Positions 1-7,788 of a stretch of 64,000 bases of DNA are shown here, piece after piece. The stretch is from positions 62,001-126,000 of the forward strand of contig JAIESR010000023.1 of assembly GCA_019745775.1 (NCBI GenBank), given 5' to 3'. The notes under the pieces were generated by a model. It worked only from the letters and a program-made list of their open reading frames with translations. It did not search any database and was not told where the DNA came from. Origin of the DNA: Xanthobacteraceae bacterium (lineage in GTDB: Bacteria > Pseudomonadota > Alphaproteobacteria > Rhizobiales > Xanthobacteraceae). The first letter of the stretch is position 1. Every line of letters starts with the position of its first letter. The translations under genes were made by a program, and so were the position numbers.

Positions 1-77
1 GCAAAACCGGCCAGGCCGGATGCGAAGCCGCCGAGAAATGCCGCAAGCAGAAACAGTCCCAGAACAATACCATCCAT
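1..77 (-). CDS. TauE/SafE-type permease, N-terminal fragment
   Basis: Only the first 25 codons are inside the window; the gene runs off the left edge. The start is ATG at 77 with a GGGAG-like ribosome binding site just upstream. The peptide begins MDGIVLGLFLLAAFLGGFAS and continues with GLAGF, a hydrophobic first helix ending in the G-x-x-x-G-L-A-G-F pattern typical of sulfite exporter TauE/SafE (DUF81) inner-membrane permeases. Substrate cannot be inferred from this fragment. The family call rests on one helix, so it is tentative. Confidence 0.55.
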   Translation of the reverse strand, partial: MDGIVLGLFLLAAFLGGFASGLAGF

Positions 78-393
78 GGCTCGCTCCCATGTCTGAGGCG
101 AGCAGCGCTTGGATGGCGATGTCCATCTCGAGGGGAGGCCGCGATGTCCCCTGTCCCGCAATGTCGGTGTCAGAAATTCAAAGAATTAGGGCCCAGCAGA
201 CATGTCCCCTCCTTGCGAAGGAGACGGTGCTTGGGCCCGCGGACCTGACAACGGGGCGACCGTCGAAGGCCCCGTAAGCAATTCTTAGCAGAATACCCCG
301 CGTCGTGCAATACGAATGATCCCGTTGACGCTTCGGCAAGGTGATGGCTGCACTATCGTCAAGAGACTCCACGCGCTGACAAGGAAGGTTTTC
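78..393. other. Intergenic region with a strong two-tier hairpin
   Basis: No convincing gene is visible in these 316 bases between the divergent permease start and the DUF333 gene. The notable content is a hairpin at 189-238: outer arms GGGCCCAGCA (189-198) and TGCTTGGGCCC (228-238, one bulged T), and an inner arm CTCCTT (209-214) pairing with AAGGAG (218-223) around a GCG loop. It has no downstream T-run on the plus strand, so it is not an obvious terminator. Confidence 0.5.
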
Positions 394-636
394 ATGCATC
401 GACCCATCGCGTTCAGCATTGCCGCACTGCTCGTCGCTTCCGCGCACCAGCTATCGACTCGGCCGGCCTTTGCGCTCGCCAACCCGGCGTCGGTGTTCTG
501 TGTGAAGAGCGGCGGCAAGAGCGAGATCCGCAACGGCCCGCGCGGCCAGTATGGCGTCTGCCGCCTGCCCAACGGCCGCGTGGTCGACGAGTGGTCGTAC
601 TATCGCAAGATGAAGGGCAAGCCGCGGCCGCAGTAG
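394..636 (+). CDS. Small secreted DUF333 protein
   Basis: The 80-residue product has a hydrophobic signal peptide (about residues 1-28, ending around AFA) followed by a compact domain beginning NPASVFCVKSGG and containing QYGVCRLPNGRVVDEWSYYR. That pattern, with two cysteines and the GG-K then CxLP-x-GRVVDEW core, is characteristic of DUF333, a small periplasmic family of unknown function sometimes labelled putative hemolysin. I chose ATG 394 because AAGGAAGG lies just upstream and the signal peptide starts there; an earlier in-frame start at 316 would bury the signal sequence. Confidence 0.75.
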   Translation: MHRPIAFSIAALLVASAHQLSTRPAFALANPASVFCVKSGGKSEIRNGPRGQYGVCRLPNGRVVDEWSYYRKMKGKPRPQ

Positions 637-723
637 CACACGACTGCCACTTACGTGCGCAGCGATGCGCAACGCGGCAACACCGACGGTTCTGAACGTT
701 CGTTCACGCAACAAATTCTTCTG

Positions 724-780
724 CCTTGGAACGAAAGCGAGCGCGCGGAGTCAATTCCGCGCGGGGGCCTGTCCAAGGAG
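724..780 (+). promoter_or_regulatory. Leader hairpin that sequesters the ribosome binding site
   Basis: CCTTGGA at 724-730 is perfectly complementary to TCCAAGG at 772-778. The latter contains the first four bases of the AAGGAG Shine-Dalgarno sequence (775-780) that lies six bases before the ATG at 787. Between the two arms is a second perfect 8-bp stem, CGCGCGGA (742-749) with TCCGCGCG (756-763). If transcribed, the leader could fold so that the ribosome binding site is paired. Regulation by temperature or a trans-acting factor is inference. Confidence 0.5.
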
Positions 781-786
781 TGATCA

Positions 787-1323
787 ATGCGCAAGACCTT
801 ATTGGCCCTCTCGGCGCTCGCCGCCGTGGCCATCACTGCATCCGCGACGAGCCGCACGGAAGCGGCGCCGCTCGGTAACCCGGCTGGACTGTCCGGCGCG
901 ATCGACGAGCTGGCGGTCGTCGACAATGTGCACTGCCGGCCCTACTGGCGGCATCACAGGCCGAACCGCTGGCGCCGCGCCGACGGCTGCGCCCGCCGGG
1001 GTGCCGACGTATACGTGATACCCGGCCGCACGCGCTACGTGATCCGCGACGGCGTGCGCGTGCGCGTCAATGTACACGACCGTGACCGCACCACCGTGCG
1101 CTCCCGCACCACCATTCGTTCCAACACCAACGTCAATGTCCGCGAACGCAGCGGTCGGCGCGAAGGTGGCGCCAATGTCGATGTTCGCCAGCGAGGCGGA
1201 ACCACGGGCGGCGGCGGTGGCGCGACTCAGGGCGGTGGCCAACGGGACGGCGGCGCCATGCAGAAGGGCGGCGGCCAACGTGGCGGCGCCGGCCAGGGTG
1301 GCGACGGCACGCAGAAGCAGTAG
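787..1323 (+). CDS. Secreted Gly-rich hypothetical protein
   Basis: The 178-residue product has an N-terminal signal peptide (about 1-27, cleavage near TEA-A). A short basic segment with two cysteines follows (C50 and C68, CRPYWRHHRPNRWRRADGC). Next is an Arg/Val/Thr/Asn-rich middle, and the last 40 residues are a Gly-Gln repeat region. I do not recognise a named domain; the cysteine-flanked basic segment resembles small secreted proteins common in Bradyrhizobium relatives. The start is fixed by AAGGAG six bases upstream. It is followed directly by a strong terminator and preceded by the SD-masking leader. Confidence 0.7.
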   Translation: MRKTLLALSALAAVAITASATSRTEAAPLGNPAGLSGAIDELAVVDNVHCRPYWRHHRPNRWRRADGCARRGADVYVIPGRTRYVIRDGVRVRVNVHDRDRTTVRSRTTIRSNTNVNVRERSGRREGGANVDVRQRGGTTGGGGGATQGGGQRDGGAMQKGGGQRGGAGQGGDGTQKQ

Positions 1324-1344
1324 TCAAGGAGCGGTTGGCGATAA

Positions 1345-1371
1345 GAAGCCCCGGTCCGCAGCCGGGGCTTC
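1345..1371. terminator. Bidirectional hairpin terminator
   Basis: GAAGCCCCGG (1345-1354) pairs perfectly with CCGGGGCTTC (1362-1371) around a 7-base loop. It sits 21 bases after the plus-strand gene ending at 1323 and just beyond the minus-strand gene ending at 1373, so it can serve both convergent genes. Confidence 0.7.
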
Positions 1372-1372
1372 G

Positions 1373-2455
1373 TCAACTTGTTCTTCCCGATCCTCGCCCC
1401 AGCAGCACTAGCGCTTCGGCGGCGAGCTTGCGCGTCACCTCGCCTGCCGGCAGCGCACGGCCGAGCGAGGCCGCCTGCCCTGCCCACATCGTCGTGAACG
1501 CGCCGGAGCCTTGCGCCTCGGCCTTGGCGCGCAGCGGCATGATCGCGCCGTTCGCCAGCGGGAATGCCGGCGCGAGCTCCGAGATCGGGCCAAGGTCGCG
1601 CATCACCCGGTTGACGAAGCCGCGCGCCGGACGGCCGGTCATCAGGTTGGTGACGCGGGTGCCGTCGTCGTTGGCGCCCGCAAGCGCAGTGCGGTGGTGC
1701 GGCGTGATTTTCGACTCCGGACAATGCAAGAAGGCGCTGCCGACCTGCACCCCGGCGGCGCCGAGCATCAAGGCCGCGGCGATTCCGCGCGCGTCGCTGA
1801 CCGCGCCGGCCGCGATCACCGGGAGCTTCACCGCATCGACGATCTGCGGCACCAGCGCGAAGGTGCCGACCTGGGCGTTGAGGTCGTCCGACAGGAACAT
1901 CCCGCGGTGGCCGCCGGCCTCAAATCCCTGCGCGATGACAACGTCGACGCCGTGCGCCTCGAGCCAGCGCGCCTCGGCGACCGTGGTGGCTGACGACATC
2001 GTCACGCAGCCGAGCGCCTTTACGCGCCGGAACAGACCGTCCGGCGGCAAGCCAAAATGGAAGCTCACGACCTCGGGTTTCGCCGTTTCGACGAGCTCAC
2101 AGAACGCATTGTCGAACGGGTTGCGCGCGCCAGTCGGAATCGGCGCCGCCGGATCGATGCCGAGCTCCCGATAATAGGGCGCGAGCGCCGCACGCCAGCG
2201 CATCTCGCGGGCTTCATCGTGAGGCGGCGACTCATGGCAGAAGAAATTGACGTTGAGCGGCTTGTCGCTGCGCGCGCGAAATTTGGTGATCTGCTCGCGC
2301 GCCTGCCCGGCATCGAGCGTCGCGAACGGCAGCGACCCGAGACCGCCGGCTTCGGCGACCGCGGTTGCCAATTCAAAATCCATCGCGCCAGCCATCGGCG
2401 CGAGCACGATCGGGTGTTCGACGCGAAACAGATCGAGGAGCCGACGCTCGGCCAC
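1373..2455 (-). CDS. Nitronate monooxygenase (NPD-type flavoprotein)
   Basis: Predicted to oxidise alkyl nitronates such as propionate 3-nitronate using FMN and oxygen. The 360-residue product opens with the family signature HPIVLAPMAGAMDFELA (about 14-30). It contains VVSFHFGLP, whose histidine matches the catalytic residue of class I enzymes, and a phosphate-binding QGFEAGGHRG loop. I chose GTG at 2455, which has AAAGGA about ten bases upstream. The reading frame stays open further upstream, but those residues do not look like part of the family. It is a single gene convergent with its left neighbour. Confidence 0.85.
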   Translation of the reverse strand: MAERRLLDLFRVEHPIVLAPMAGAMDFELATAVAEAGGLGSLPFATLDAGQAREQITKFRARSDKPLNVNFFCHESPPHDEAREMRWRAALAPYYRELGIDPAAPIPTGARNPFDNAFCELVETAKPEVVSFHFGLPPDGLFRRVKALGCVTMSSATTVAEARWLEAHGVDVVIAQGFEAGGHRGMFLSDDLNAQVGTFALVPQIVDAVKLPVIAAGAVSDARGIAAALMLGAAGVQVGSAFLHCPESKITPHHRTALAGANDDGTRVTNLMTGRPARGFVNRVMRDLGPISELAPAFPLANGAIMPLRAKAEAQGSGAFTTMWAGQAASLGRALPAGEVTRKLAAEALVLLGRGSGRTS

Positions 2456-2631
2456 ATGGGCATTGTCCTTTGCTGAGCGCAAGAACCTACCGCACCCGGC
2501 TGCGCGTTCGTATTCGCAATTGGTGAAGGCGGCTTTCGTTCCGCGCTGCACAAGGCCGGCGGAAATGTCGCGTGACCGGATGCGCGCTCCACACGTAATA
2601 TCCGCTCGAGAAACGCTTCCCGGGAGGAACC

Positions 2632-3594
2632 ATGCCGCTGTTGAGGACCGCGCTCGTTGCGTTGGCGGGCCTCGTGGCGGCGATGGACGCCGTCCATGCC
2701 CAGGAATGGCCGGCGGCCAAGCCGGTGAAGATCGTGGTGCCCTTTGCGCCGGGTGGCAGTTCCGACCAGCTCGCGCGGCTGTTGGCGCCGGACCTGTCGG
2801 CGACCTTCGGACAACAATTCTATATCGAGAACCGCGCCGGCTCGTCCGGAGCGATCGGTGCGGCGCAGGTCGCGAAATCGCCCCCCGACGGCTACACGCT
2901 GGTGAACGCCGGCTCCGGCCCGCATCTGACCGGCCCGGCGATCAACCCGAATATCGGCTACGACCCGCTCAACGACTTCACGCATATCGCCATGCTGGCG
3001 GCCGACAGCTACGTGCTGGTCGCCAACACGGCGCTGGGCGCGAAGTCGATCGACGATCTCGTCAAGATCGGCCGCGGCCGCATCCTCACCTCGGCGTCGC
3101 CGGGCGCCGGCTCGCTCGGGCACCTGATCCTCGAGCGCTTCAAGCGCAGCGCCAAGCTCAACATCCAGCACGTCCCCTCGCCCAATTCCGGCATGCAGGA
3201 CCTGATCGGCAATCACATCAACCTCACCTTGACGACGCTGCTCACCGCCGGCCTGCAGATCCGCGGCGGGCTGTTGGTGCCGCTCGCGGTCACGTCGATG
3301 GCGCGCCATCCGGCATACCCCGACATCCCGACATTCGCCGAGCAGGGATTTCCGGACGTTCGCGGCGATACCTGGTTCTGGCTTGCCGGCCCGGGCGGGA
3401 TGCCGCCGTTCGTGGTGCGCCAGCTCAACCAGGAGGTCCGCCGCATCGTGAAGACGCCGAAGATGCAGGAGCAGTTCAACAAGCTGTCGCTGATGACCCG
3501 AGATCTCGATTCCGCCGGCGTTACCAAATTCGTCGCCGACGAATACGCCATGTGGGCGCCGCTGGCGAAAGAGATCGGGCTGCGCGTGCAATGA
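2632..3594 (+). CDS. Bug/TctC-family periplasmic receptor (1)
   Basis: A 320-residue secreted protein with a signal peptide (about 1-23, ending VHA) and the Bug hallmark KIVVPFAPGGSSDQLAR at about 33-49. ENRAGSSGAIGAAQVAKSPP and DGYTL follow. Bug proteins bind carboxylates or other small organics, either for tripartite tricarboxylate transporters or as sensors. The start has GGGAGG upstream. It is the first of three tandem Bug genes (3594, 3609 and 4614), and no TctA or TctB membrane subunit is nearby, so the ligand and transporter are unknown. Confidence 0.88.
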   Translation: MPLLRTALVALAGLVAAMDAVHAQEWPAAKPVKIVVPFAPGGSSDQLARLLAPDLSATFGQQFYIENRAGSSGAIGAAQVAKSPPDGYTLVNAGSGPHLTGPAINPNIGYDPLNDFTHIAMLAADSYVLVANTALGAKSIDDLVKIGRGRILTSASPGAGSLGHLILERFKRSAKLNIQHVPSPNSGMQDLIGNHINLTLTTLLTAGLQIRGGLLVPLAVTSMARHPAYPDIPTFAEQGFPDVRGDTWFWLAGPGGMPPFVVRQLNQEVRRIVKTPKMQEQFNKLSLMTRDLDSAGVTKFVADEYAMWAPLAKEIGLRVQ

Positions 3595-3608
3595 GCAGGA
3601 GCGCTACC

Positions 3609-4580
3609 ATGACCATGCATCGCCGTTCCGTGCTTGCCGGACTCGCTGTCAGCGCGCTCATGCCGATGCGTGCGCAGGCGCAAAGCTTTCCCAATCGCAC
3701 CATCCGTATCGTCGTGCCGTTTCCGGCCGGCGGGCCGACCGACATCCTCTCGCGGGTGATCGCGCAGAAGATGAGCGAGGACTGGGGCCAGCCGGTGGTG
3801 ATCGAGAACCGGCCCGGCGCCGACACCGCGATCGGCGCGGTGCAGGTCGCGAAGGCCGCGCCCGACGGCTACACCCTGCTCGCCGCCATGGACACCACCA
3901 TGGTGATGAATCCGGCGACGAAAGCGAACCTGCCCTATGATCCGTTCAAGGATTTCGCCGCAGTCACGCTCGCCGCCAAGAACACGTCGCTGCTCACGGT
4001 GCGCGCCGCCGACGGGCCGAAGACCATCGGCGAGATGATCGCGCGGGGCAAGGCGTCGGGCAAGATGAACTACGGCGCCGGCATCATCACCACGCGGCTC
4101 GCCGGCTACATGTTCAACCGCGCCGCCGGCATCAATGTGCAGCTCATCCCCTACAAAGGCAGCGCCGAGGTCGTGCAGGGCCTGCTCACCGGCGCGGTCG
4201 ACTACATCATCGACGGCGTTGCTTCGAGCCTGCCGCTGATCAAGTCCGGGCAGTTTCGCCCGCTCGCCAAGCTCAACAGCCGGCCGCTGCCGGTGTTGCC
4301 CGACGTGCCGCCGCTCGCGCAAGCCGCCGGCATGCCCGAGCTCGACGACATGTCGAGCTGGATTGCGCTGGTCGCGCCCGCCGGCACGCCGCGTCCGATC
4401 GTCGAGCAATTGCAGAGCAAAGTCGCCGCGATCTACGCGGACCGTGCCACCCATGATCGCCTGATCGCGGCCGGTCTCAACCCGGTGTCGTCGACGCCGG
4501 AGGAATTCGACGCTTTCTTCCGCAAGGAAGCGGTGCGCTGGGCCAGGGCATTCAAGGAAAGCGGTATCAAGCTCGACTAG
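3609..4580 (+). CDS. Bug/TctC-family periplasmic receptor (2)
   Basis: The 323-residue product begins 14 bases after the previous Bug gene, with AGGAG before the ATG, so the two are probably cotranscribed. The N-terminus MTMHRRSVLAGLAVSAL has a twin-arginine-like RRSVLAG motif ahead of a hydrophobic stretch and a QAQ cleavage region; Tat export is possible but not certain. The mature part begins with IRIVVPFPAGGPTDILSRV and contains NRPGADTAIGAVQVAKAAPD, as expected for the family. Ligand unknown. Confidence 0.87.
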   Translation: MTMHRRSVLAGLAVSALMPMRAQAQSFPNRTIRIVVPFPAGGPTDILSRVIAQKMSEDWGQPVVIENRPGADTAIGAVQVAKAAPDGYTLLAAMDTTMVMNPATKANLPYDPFKDFAAVTLAAKNTSLLTVRAADGPKTIGEMIARGKASGKMNYGAGIITTRLAGYMFNRAAGINVQLIPYKGSAEVVQGLLTGAVDYIIDGVASSLPLIKSGQFRPLAKLNSRPLPVLPDVPPLAQAAGMPELDDMSSWIALVAPAGTPRPIVEQLQSKVAAIYADRATHDRLIAAGLNPVSSTPEEFDAFFRKEAVRWARAFKESGIKLD

Positions 4581-4613
4581 TCGCTGCAAAACAAGGCGTG
4601 TGGGAGGTCCGTC

Positions 4614-5573
4614 ATGCTGCGCGTGCTCCTCTTGGCAATCCTTTTGCTGCCGGTTTCGGCCTTCGCGCAAACCGCCACGCCGCAGAAGACCCTCCGCATC
4701 ATCGTGCCGTTCGCGCCGGGCGCCTCCGCCGACGGCATCGCGCGCGCGATCTCGATCGACCTCGGCAAGCGCCTCAACCGCACCGTCGTGGTCGAGAACA
4801 TGACCGGCGCCGGGGGCTCGCAGGGCCTGGTCGCATTGGCCAAGTCGCCGCCCGATGGCGACACCCTTGGCGTCGGCGCCACCGGCGCGCTGCTGATCAA
4901 TCCGCATATCGCCGGCTCGAACGCGCCAGACCTGCTGCGTGAGCTCGCCCCGGTCGCCAAGCTGATCGAGGTCGGCATCGTGGTGGTGGCCAATCCGAAG
5001 ACCGGACCGAGGAGCATCAAGGAGATGCTCGACCGCGCCAAGACGAACCCGGACGGCTTGAGCTACGGCTCGACCGGCGTGAACACCGGCCAGCACCTCT
5101 CGATGGAAATGCTCAAGGCCGCGACCGGCGCCAACCTGGTGCACATCCCCTATCGCGGCAGCGCACCCGCGATCGTCGATCTGGTCGCCGGACAGATCCC
5201 GGTCGCCTCGGTCGACATCACCTCGGCCTATCCGCATATCGTCGCAGGCCGGGCGCTCGCGCTCGGCATGGCCGAATCCAAGCGCTCGCGCGCCGCCCCC
5301 GAAATCCCGACCATCGGCGAAAGCGGCGTGCTCGGCTTCGGCCGCGCCGGCGGTTTCATCGGGCTGTTCGCCCCGGCCGGCACGCCGGCGCCGCAGGTGA
5401 AGCGGCTCTCGGACGAGGTCCGGGCGATCCTTGCCTCGCCCGCGATCGAGCCGAACCTCAAGGCGCTCACGGTCTCGGCCGCTTACGAGGACGAGGCCGC
5501 CTTCGCGGCGTTCTTAGCCACCGAAACCGAGCGTTGGAAACAGACCCTGCGATCGCTTAAACTGGCGAAATAG
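4614..5573 (+). CDS. Bug/TctC-family periplasmic receptor (3)
   Basis: A 319-residue product with a Sec-type signal peptide (about 1-19, ending AFA). The Bug signature is slightly altered: IIVPFAPGASADGIARA lacks the second Gly of the usual PGG, and DGDTL replaces DGYTL. Such changes near the ligand loop may mean a different ligand, though that is inference. GGGAGG lies upstream of the ATG and the gene follows the previous Bug gene by 33 bases. A 2-hydroxyacid dehydrogenase follows on the same strand. Confidence 0.87.
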   Translation: MLRVLLLAILLLPVSAFAQTATPQKTLRIIVPFAPGASADGIARAISIDLGKRLNRTVVVENMTGAGGSQGLVALAKSPPDGDTLGVGATGALLINPHIAGSNAPDLLRELAPVAKLIEVGIVVVANPKTGPRSIKEMLDRAKTNPDGLSYGSTGVNTGQHLSMEMLKAATGANLVHIPYRGSAPAIVDLVAGQIPVASVDITSAYPHIVAGRALALGMAESKRSRAAPEIPTIGESGVLGFGRAGGFIGLFAPAGTPAPQVKRLSDEVRAILASPAIEPNLKALTVSAAYEDEAAFAAFLATETERWKQTLRSLKLAK

Positions 5574-5644
5574 GTCCCATCCACGCTCGCGCCCATCCCA
5601 CCATTGTTCTCGATCAGCGGGCAAAGAAGCGCCCAGGAGTTGCC

Positions 5645-6718
5645 ATGTCCGACAAGCCGAAAGTCCTGATCTTCGCCCCGCGCGAGGAGCCGCCCGAAAC
5701 CATCAAGGCCATCGAGGGGCTGGGCTGCGAGCTCATCATCGGCAACCGCGACTGGCAATTGCCGCGCACCCATTATGAGGACGACGTGGTCAAGCATGCG
5801 CGCGACTGCGTGGCGCTGATGGGTACCTCGATGCGCCATACGCCGATCAGCCGCCGCATCATGGAAGCGTCGCAGCGGCTGCGCGTGGTCGCCAAATACA
5901 CCGTCGGCGTCGACGACATCGACACCGAGGCCGCCACCGAGCTCGGCATCATGGTCTGCCATGCGCCGACCGAGTCGAACTGTTTCGGCGTCGCCGAGAC
6001 CACGGTGGCGATGATGCTGTCGCTGCTCAAGAAGCTCAACGACCGCGACGCCGATGTGCGCGAAGGCAAATGGCGCACCGCCGACAACTTCTCCTATTAC
6101 GTCGGCGCGCGCGCCTCGGACGGCTTCCGCGGCCAGACCATCGGCTTCGTCGGCTTTGGCCGGATCGCAAGCCGCGTGGCGCAACTTCTAACGCCATGGC
6201 GCTGCCGCATGATCGCTTATGACCCCTATGTACAGCCCTCGCACTTTTTGACGCATGGCGTGCAGGCGGTCGATTACGAGACGCTGCTGCGCGAATCCGA
6301 CTTGGTCTCGTTCCACGTCGTGCTCACCAAAGAAACCCGCTACATGTTCGGCGAGGAGCAGATCAAGCTGATGAAGCCGCACGCGGTGGTGGTGAACACC
6401 TCACGCGGCAAGGTGGTCGACGAGAAGGCGCTGGCCAAGGCGATCGCGGAAGGCCGGCTGCGCGGCACCGCGATCGACGCGTTCGAGGAGGAGCCGCTGC
6501 CGATGGACTCGCCACTACGCAAGCTCGGCAACCGGGCGCTGCTCTCGCCCCACTCCGCTTCCTACACCGAGGGCGGCGAGTTGCGACAAGGTGTCGACTG
6601 GGCGACCCGGTCCGTGGTCACCGCGCTCAAGGGCGGCATCCCCGACAACGTCTACAACAAGGACGTGTTGCCGCTCTGGAAGCAGCGCTTCGGCGGCGCG
6701 TCGATCTCCAATCCGTAG
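5645..6718 (+). CDS. D-isomer-specific 2-hydroxyacid dehydrogenase
   Basis: A 357-residue NAD(P)-dependent dehydrogenase of the phosphoglycerate dehydrogenase/CtBP superfamily, interconverting a 2-hydroxyacid and a 2-oxoacid. Visible features are the nucleotide-binding GFVGFGRIA (167-175), catalytic Arg254 in NTSRGKVVD, the acidic FEEEP (280-284) and catalytic His303 in SPHSAS. A conserved VGVDDID lies in the catalytic domain. AGGAG precedes the ATG. Its position behind three Bug receptors suggests it may act on the imported carboxylate; the exact substrate is not readable from sequence. Confidence 0.87.
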   Translation: MSDKPKVLIFAPREEPPETIKAIEGLGCELIIGNRDWQLPRTHYEDDVVKHARDCVALMGTSMRHTPISRRIMEASQRLRVVAKYTVGVDDIDTEAATELGIMVCHAPTESNCFGVAETTVAMMLSLLKKLNDRDADVREGKWRTADNFSYYVGARASDGFRGQTIGFVGFGRIASRVAQLLTPWRCRMIAYDPYVQPSHFLTHGVQAVDYETLLRESDLVSFHVVLTKETRYMFGEEQIKLMKPHAVVVNTSRGKVVDEKALAKAIAEGRLRGTAIDAFEEEPLPMDSPLRKLGNRALLSPHSASYTEGGELRQGVDWATRSVVTALKGGIPDNVYNKDVLPLWKQRFGGASISNP

Positions 6719-6742
6719 CGCCAGCCGCACGCGGACGCGCAG

Positions 6743-6781
6743 AGGGCCACCTCGGCAAGCGCCGACGTGGCCCTTCTGTTT
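6743..6781 (+). terminator. Rho-independent terminator after the dehydrogenase
   Basis: AGGGCCACCTCGGC (6743-6756) and GCCGACGTGGCCCT (6761-6774) form a 14-bp stem with one C-C mismatch and an AAGC loop, followed by the T-rich TCTGTTT. It lies 25 bases past the dehydrogenase stop. Confidence 0.75.
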
Positions 6782-6830
6782 CACGAGGGTTGCGCCCGTG
6801 AACTCTTGAACTCTTGTGTGAACGCAGGTG

Positions 6831-7145
6831 CTAGCGCGGACGCGGCTGGCTGTCCGTGCCACCGGCGCCGCCCTGGGGAGGCGCTGACGGCGAGATGCCA
6901 CCGGGCTGCAGCGGGGTATCGTCCTTCATAGCGGGGCCGCTCTTCGGCACAGCGCCGCCGCCGACGGTGCCGCTGGGGGCCGGCTGGGCGCCCTGGCGGT
7001 TCGGCGTCGTTGATGTCAGGCCACCGTCCGTGGGCTGGCCAGTGCGGTCCTTGTCACCGGACGGGGCGCCGCTCGGTTGCGCGCTGGCGGAGATCGTCCC
7101 CGCCAGCAGGCCGGCGGCGACGGTCAGAATGAACTTGTTCCTCAT
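6831..7145 (-). CDS. Small secreted Pro/Gly-rich hypothetical protein
   Basis: A 104-residue product with a clear signal peptide (about 1-22, SASA cleavage region). The rest is low-complexity sequence rich in Pro, Gly, Ser, Thr and Asp, without cysteines or a recognisable fold. The ribosome binding site is GAGAGG seven bases before the ATG. It is probably an intrinsically disordered exported protein. The terminator at 6743-6781 separates it from the convergent dehydrogenase. Function unknown. Confidence 0.6.
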   Translation of the reverse strand: MRNKFILTVAAGLLAGTISASAQPSGAPSGDKDRTGQPTDGGLTSTTPNRQGAQPAPSGTVGGGAVPKSGPAMKDDTPLQPGGISPSAPPQGGAGGTDSQPRPR

Positions 7146-7561
7146 AGGGGTCCTCTCGGGTTTTGTTCGCCCGTGCTATCGAGTGGTCAACGACCGAAAA
7201 CCCGGCAAGTTCCATCCAAACTACTGAGAACATTGTGGAAATCGTCGGATCGGCAGGCCGGGAAGCGATGTGGTCCTGGCTAGCGCGCCGGGGCCAGCGT
7301 TTGTTGCATGCCTGATGTCTAGGTACGGCGCCGACTCGCGCAACGATCGGTGATTCCACCAATACTTATCATCAGAACTGCCTTCTTTAGGCTCGTTTTC
7401 CGCCCGCGTTACCCAAATTCTGAAAAATTCAATGAATCGAGACATGCATTTTTCGCTGGACTAGAACCCGCCTTTGGCTGTTTTGCATCGCACAATACAC
7501 GCTTATGTAGTGGCCATGTTGATTCCGGCTCCCGCCGGGCCCCAAAGAAAGGCTCCACGTC
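7146..7561. other. Long divergent intergenic region
   Basis: About 416 bases lie between the secreted Pro/Gly-rich gene (leftward) and the DUF1127 gene (rightward). The stretch at about 7370-7510 is noticeably more AT-rich than its surroundings and probably holds promoters for both genes. A short hairpin, CCGGC (7525-7529) with GCCGG (7534-7538), lies shortly before the DUF1127 ribosome binding site. No coding sequence in it is convincing. Confidence 0.4.
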
Positions 7562-7714
7562 ATGTTTCTCGCCATTGTCCGCTTCGTCCAGTCCTGGAAG
7601 GACTACAATGCTGCGCTGCGCGAGCTGAGCCTGCTCAGCGACCGCGAGCTGGCCGACGTCGGCATCAGCCGCTCGGACATCCCGCGCGTCGCCTGGGAAC
7701 AGGCCACCCGCTAA
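7562..7714 (+). CDS. DUF1127 small protein
   Basis: A 50-residue basic protein with the DUF1127 (YjiS-like) pattern: an amphipathic start, then LRELSLLSDRELADVGISRS and DIPRVAWE. DUF1127 proteins are small, conserved and frequent in alphaproteobacteria; some are linked to stress responses, phosphate or carbon metabolism and RNA turnover, but no enzymatic role is known. AAAGAAAGG upstream of the ATG supports translation. It has its own terminator just downstream, so it is monocistronic. A second family member is at 55210-55431. Confidence 0.85.
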   Translation: MFLAIVRFVQSWKDYNAALRELSLLSDRELADVGISRSDIPRVAWEQATR

Positions 7715-7738
7715 GGCCTCCTTCCGCCCTGCCACCAC

Positions 7739-7773
7739 GACGCCCGCCCCTTATGGAGCGGGCGTCTTGCTTT
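7739..7773. terminator. Terminator between DUF1127 gene and convergent neighbour
   Basis: GACGCCCGC (7739-7747) pairs with GCGGGCGTC (7758-7766) around a 10-base loop and is followed by TTGCTTT. It can also act on transcripts of the minus-strand gene that ends at 7789. Confidence 0.7.
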
Positions 7774-7788
7774 CGGGAGATGCGCCGC

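Noticed and set aside
2247-4580. A longer start for Bug receptor 2
   Set aside because: The frame is open upstream by chance through gene 1; the signal peptide and ribosome binding site put the start at 3609.
3213-5237. A 674-codon open frame on the minus strand across Bug genes 2 and 3
   Set aside because: It runs antisense through two recognisable receptors, with low-complexity Arg/Gly/His composition and no ribosome binding site.
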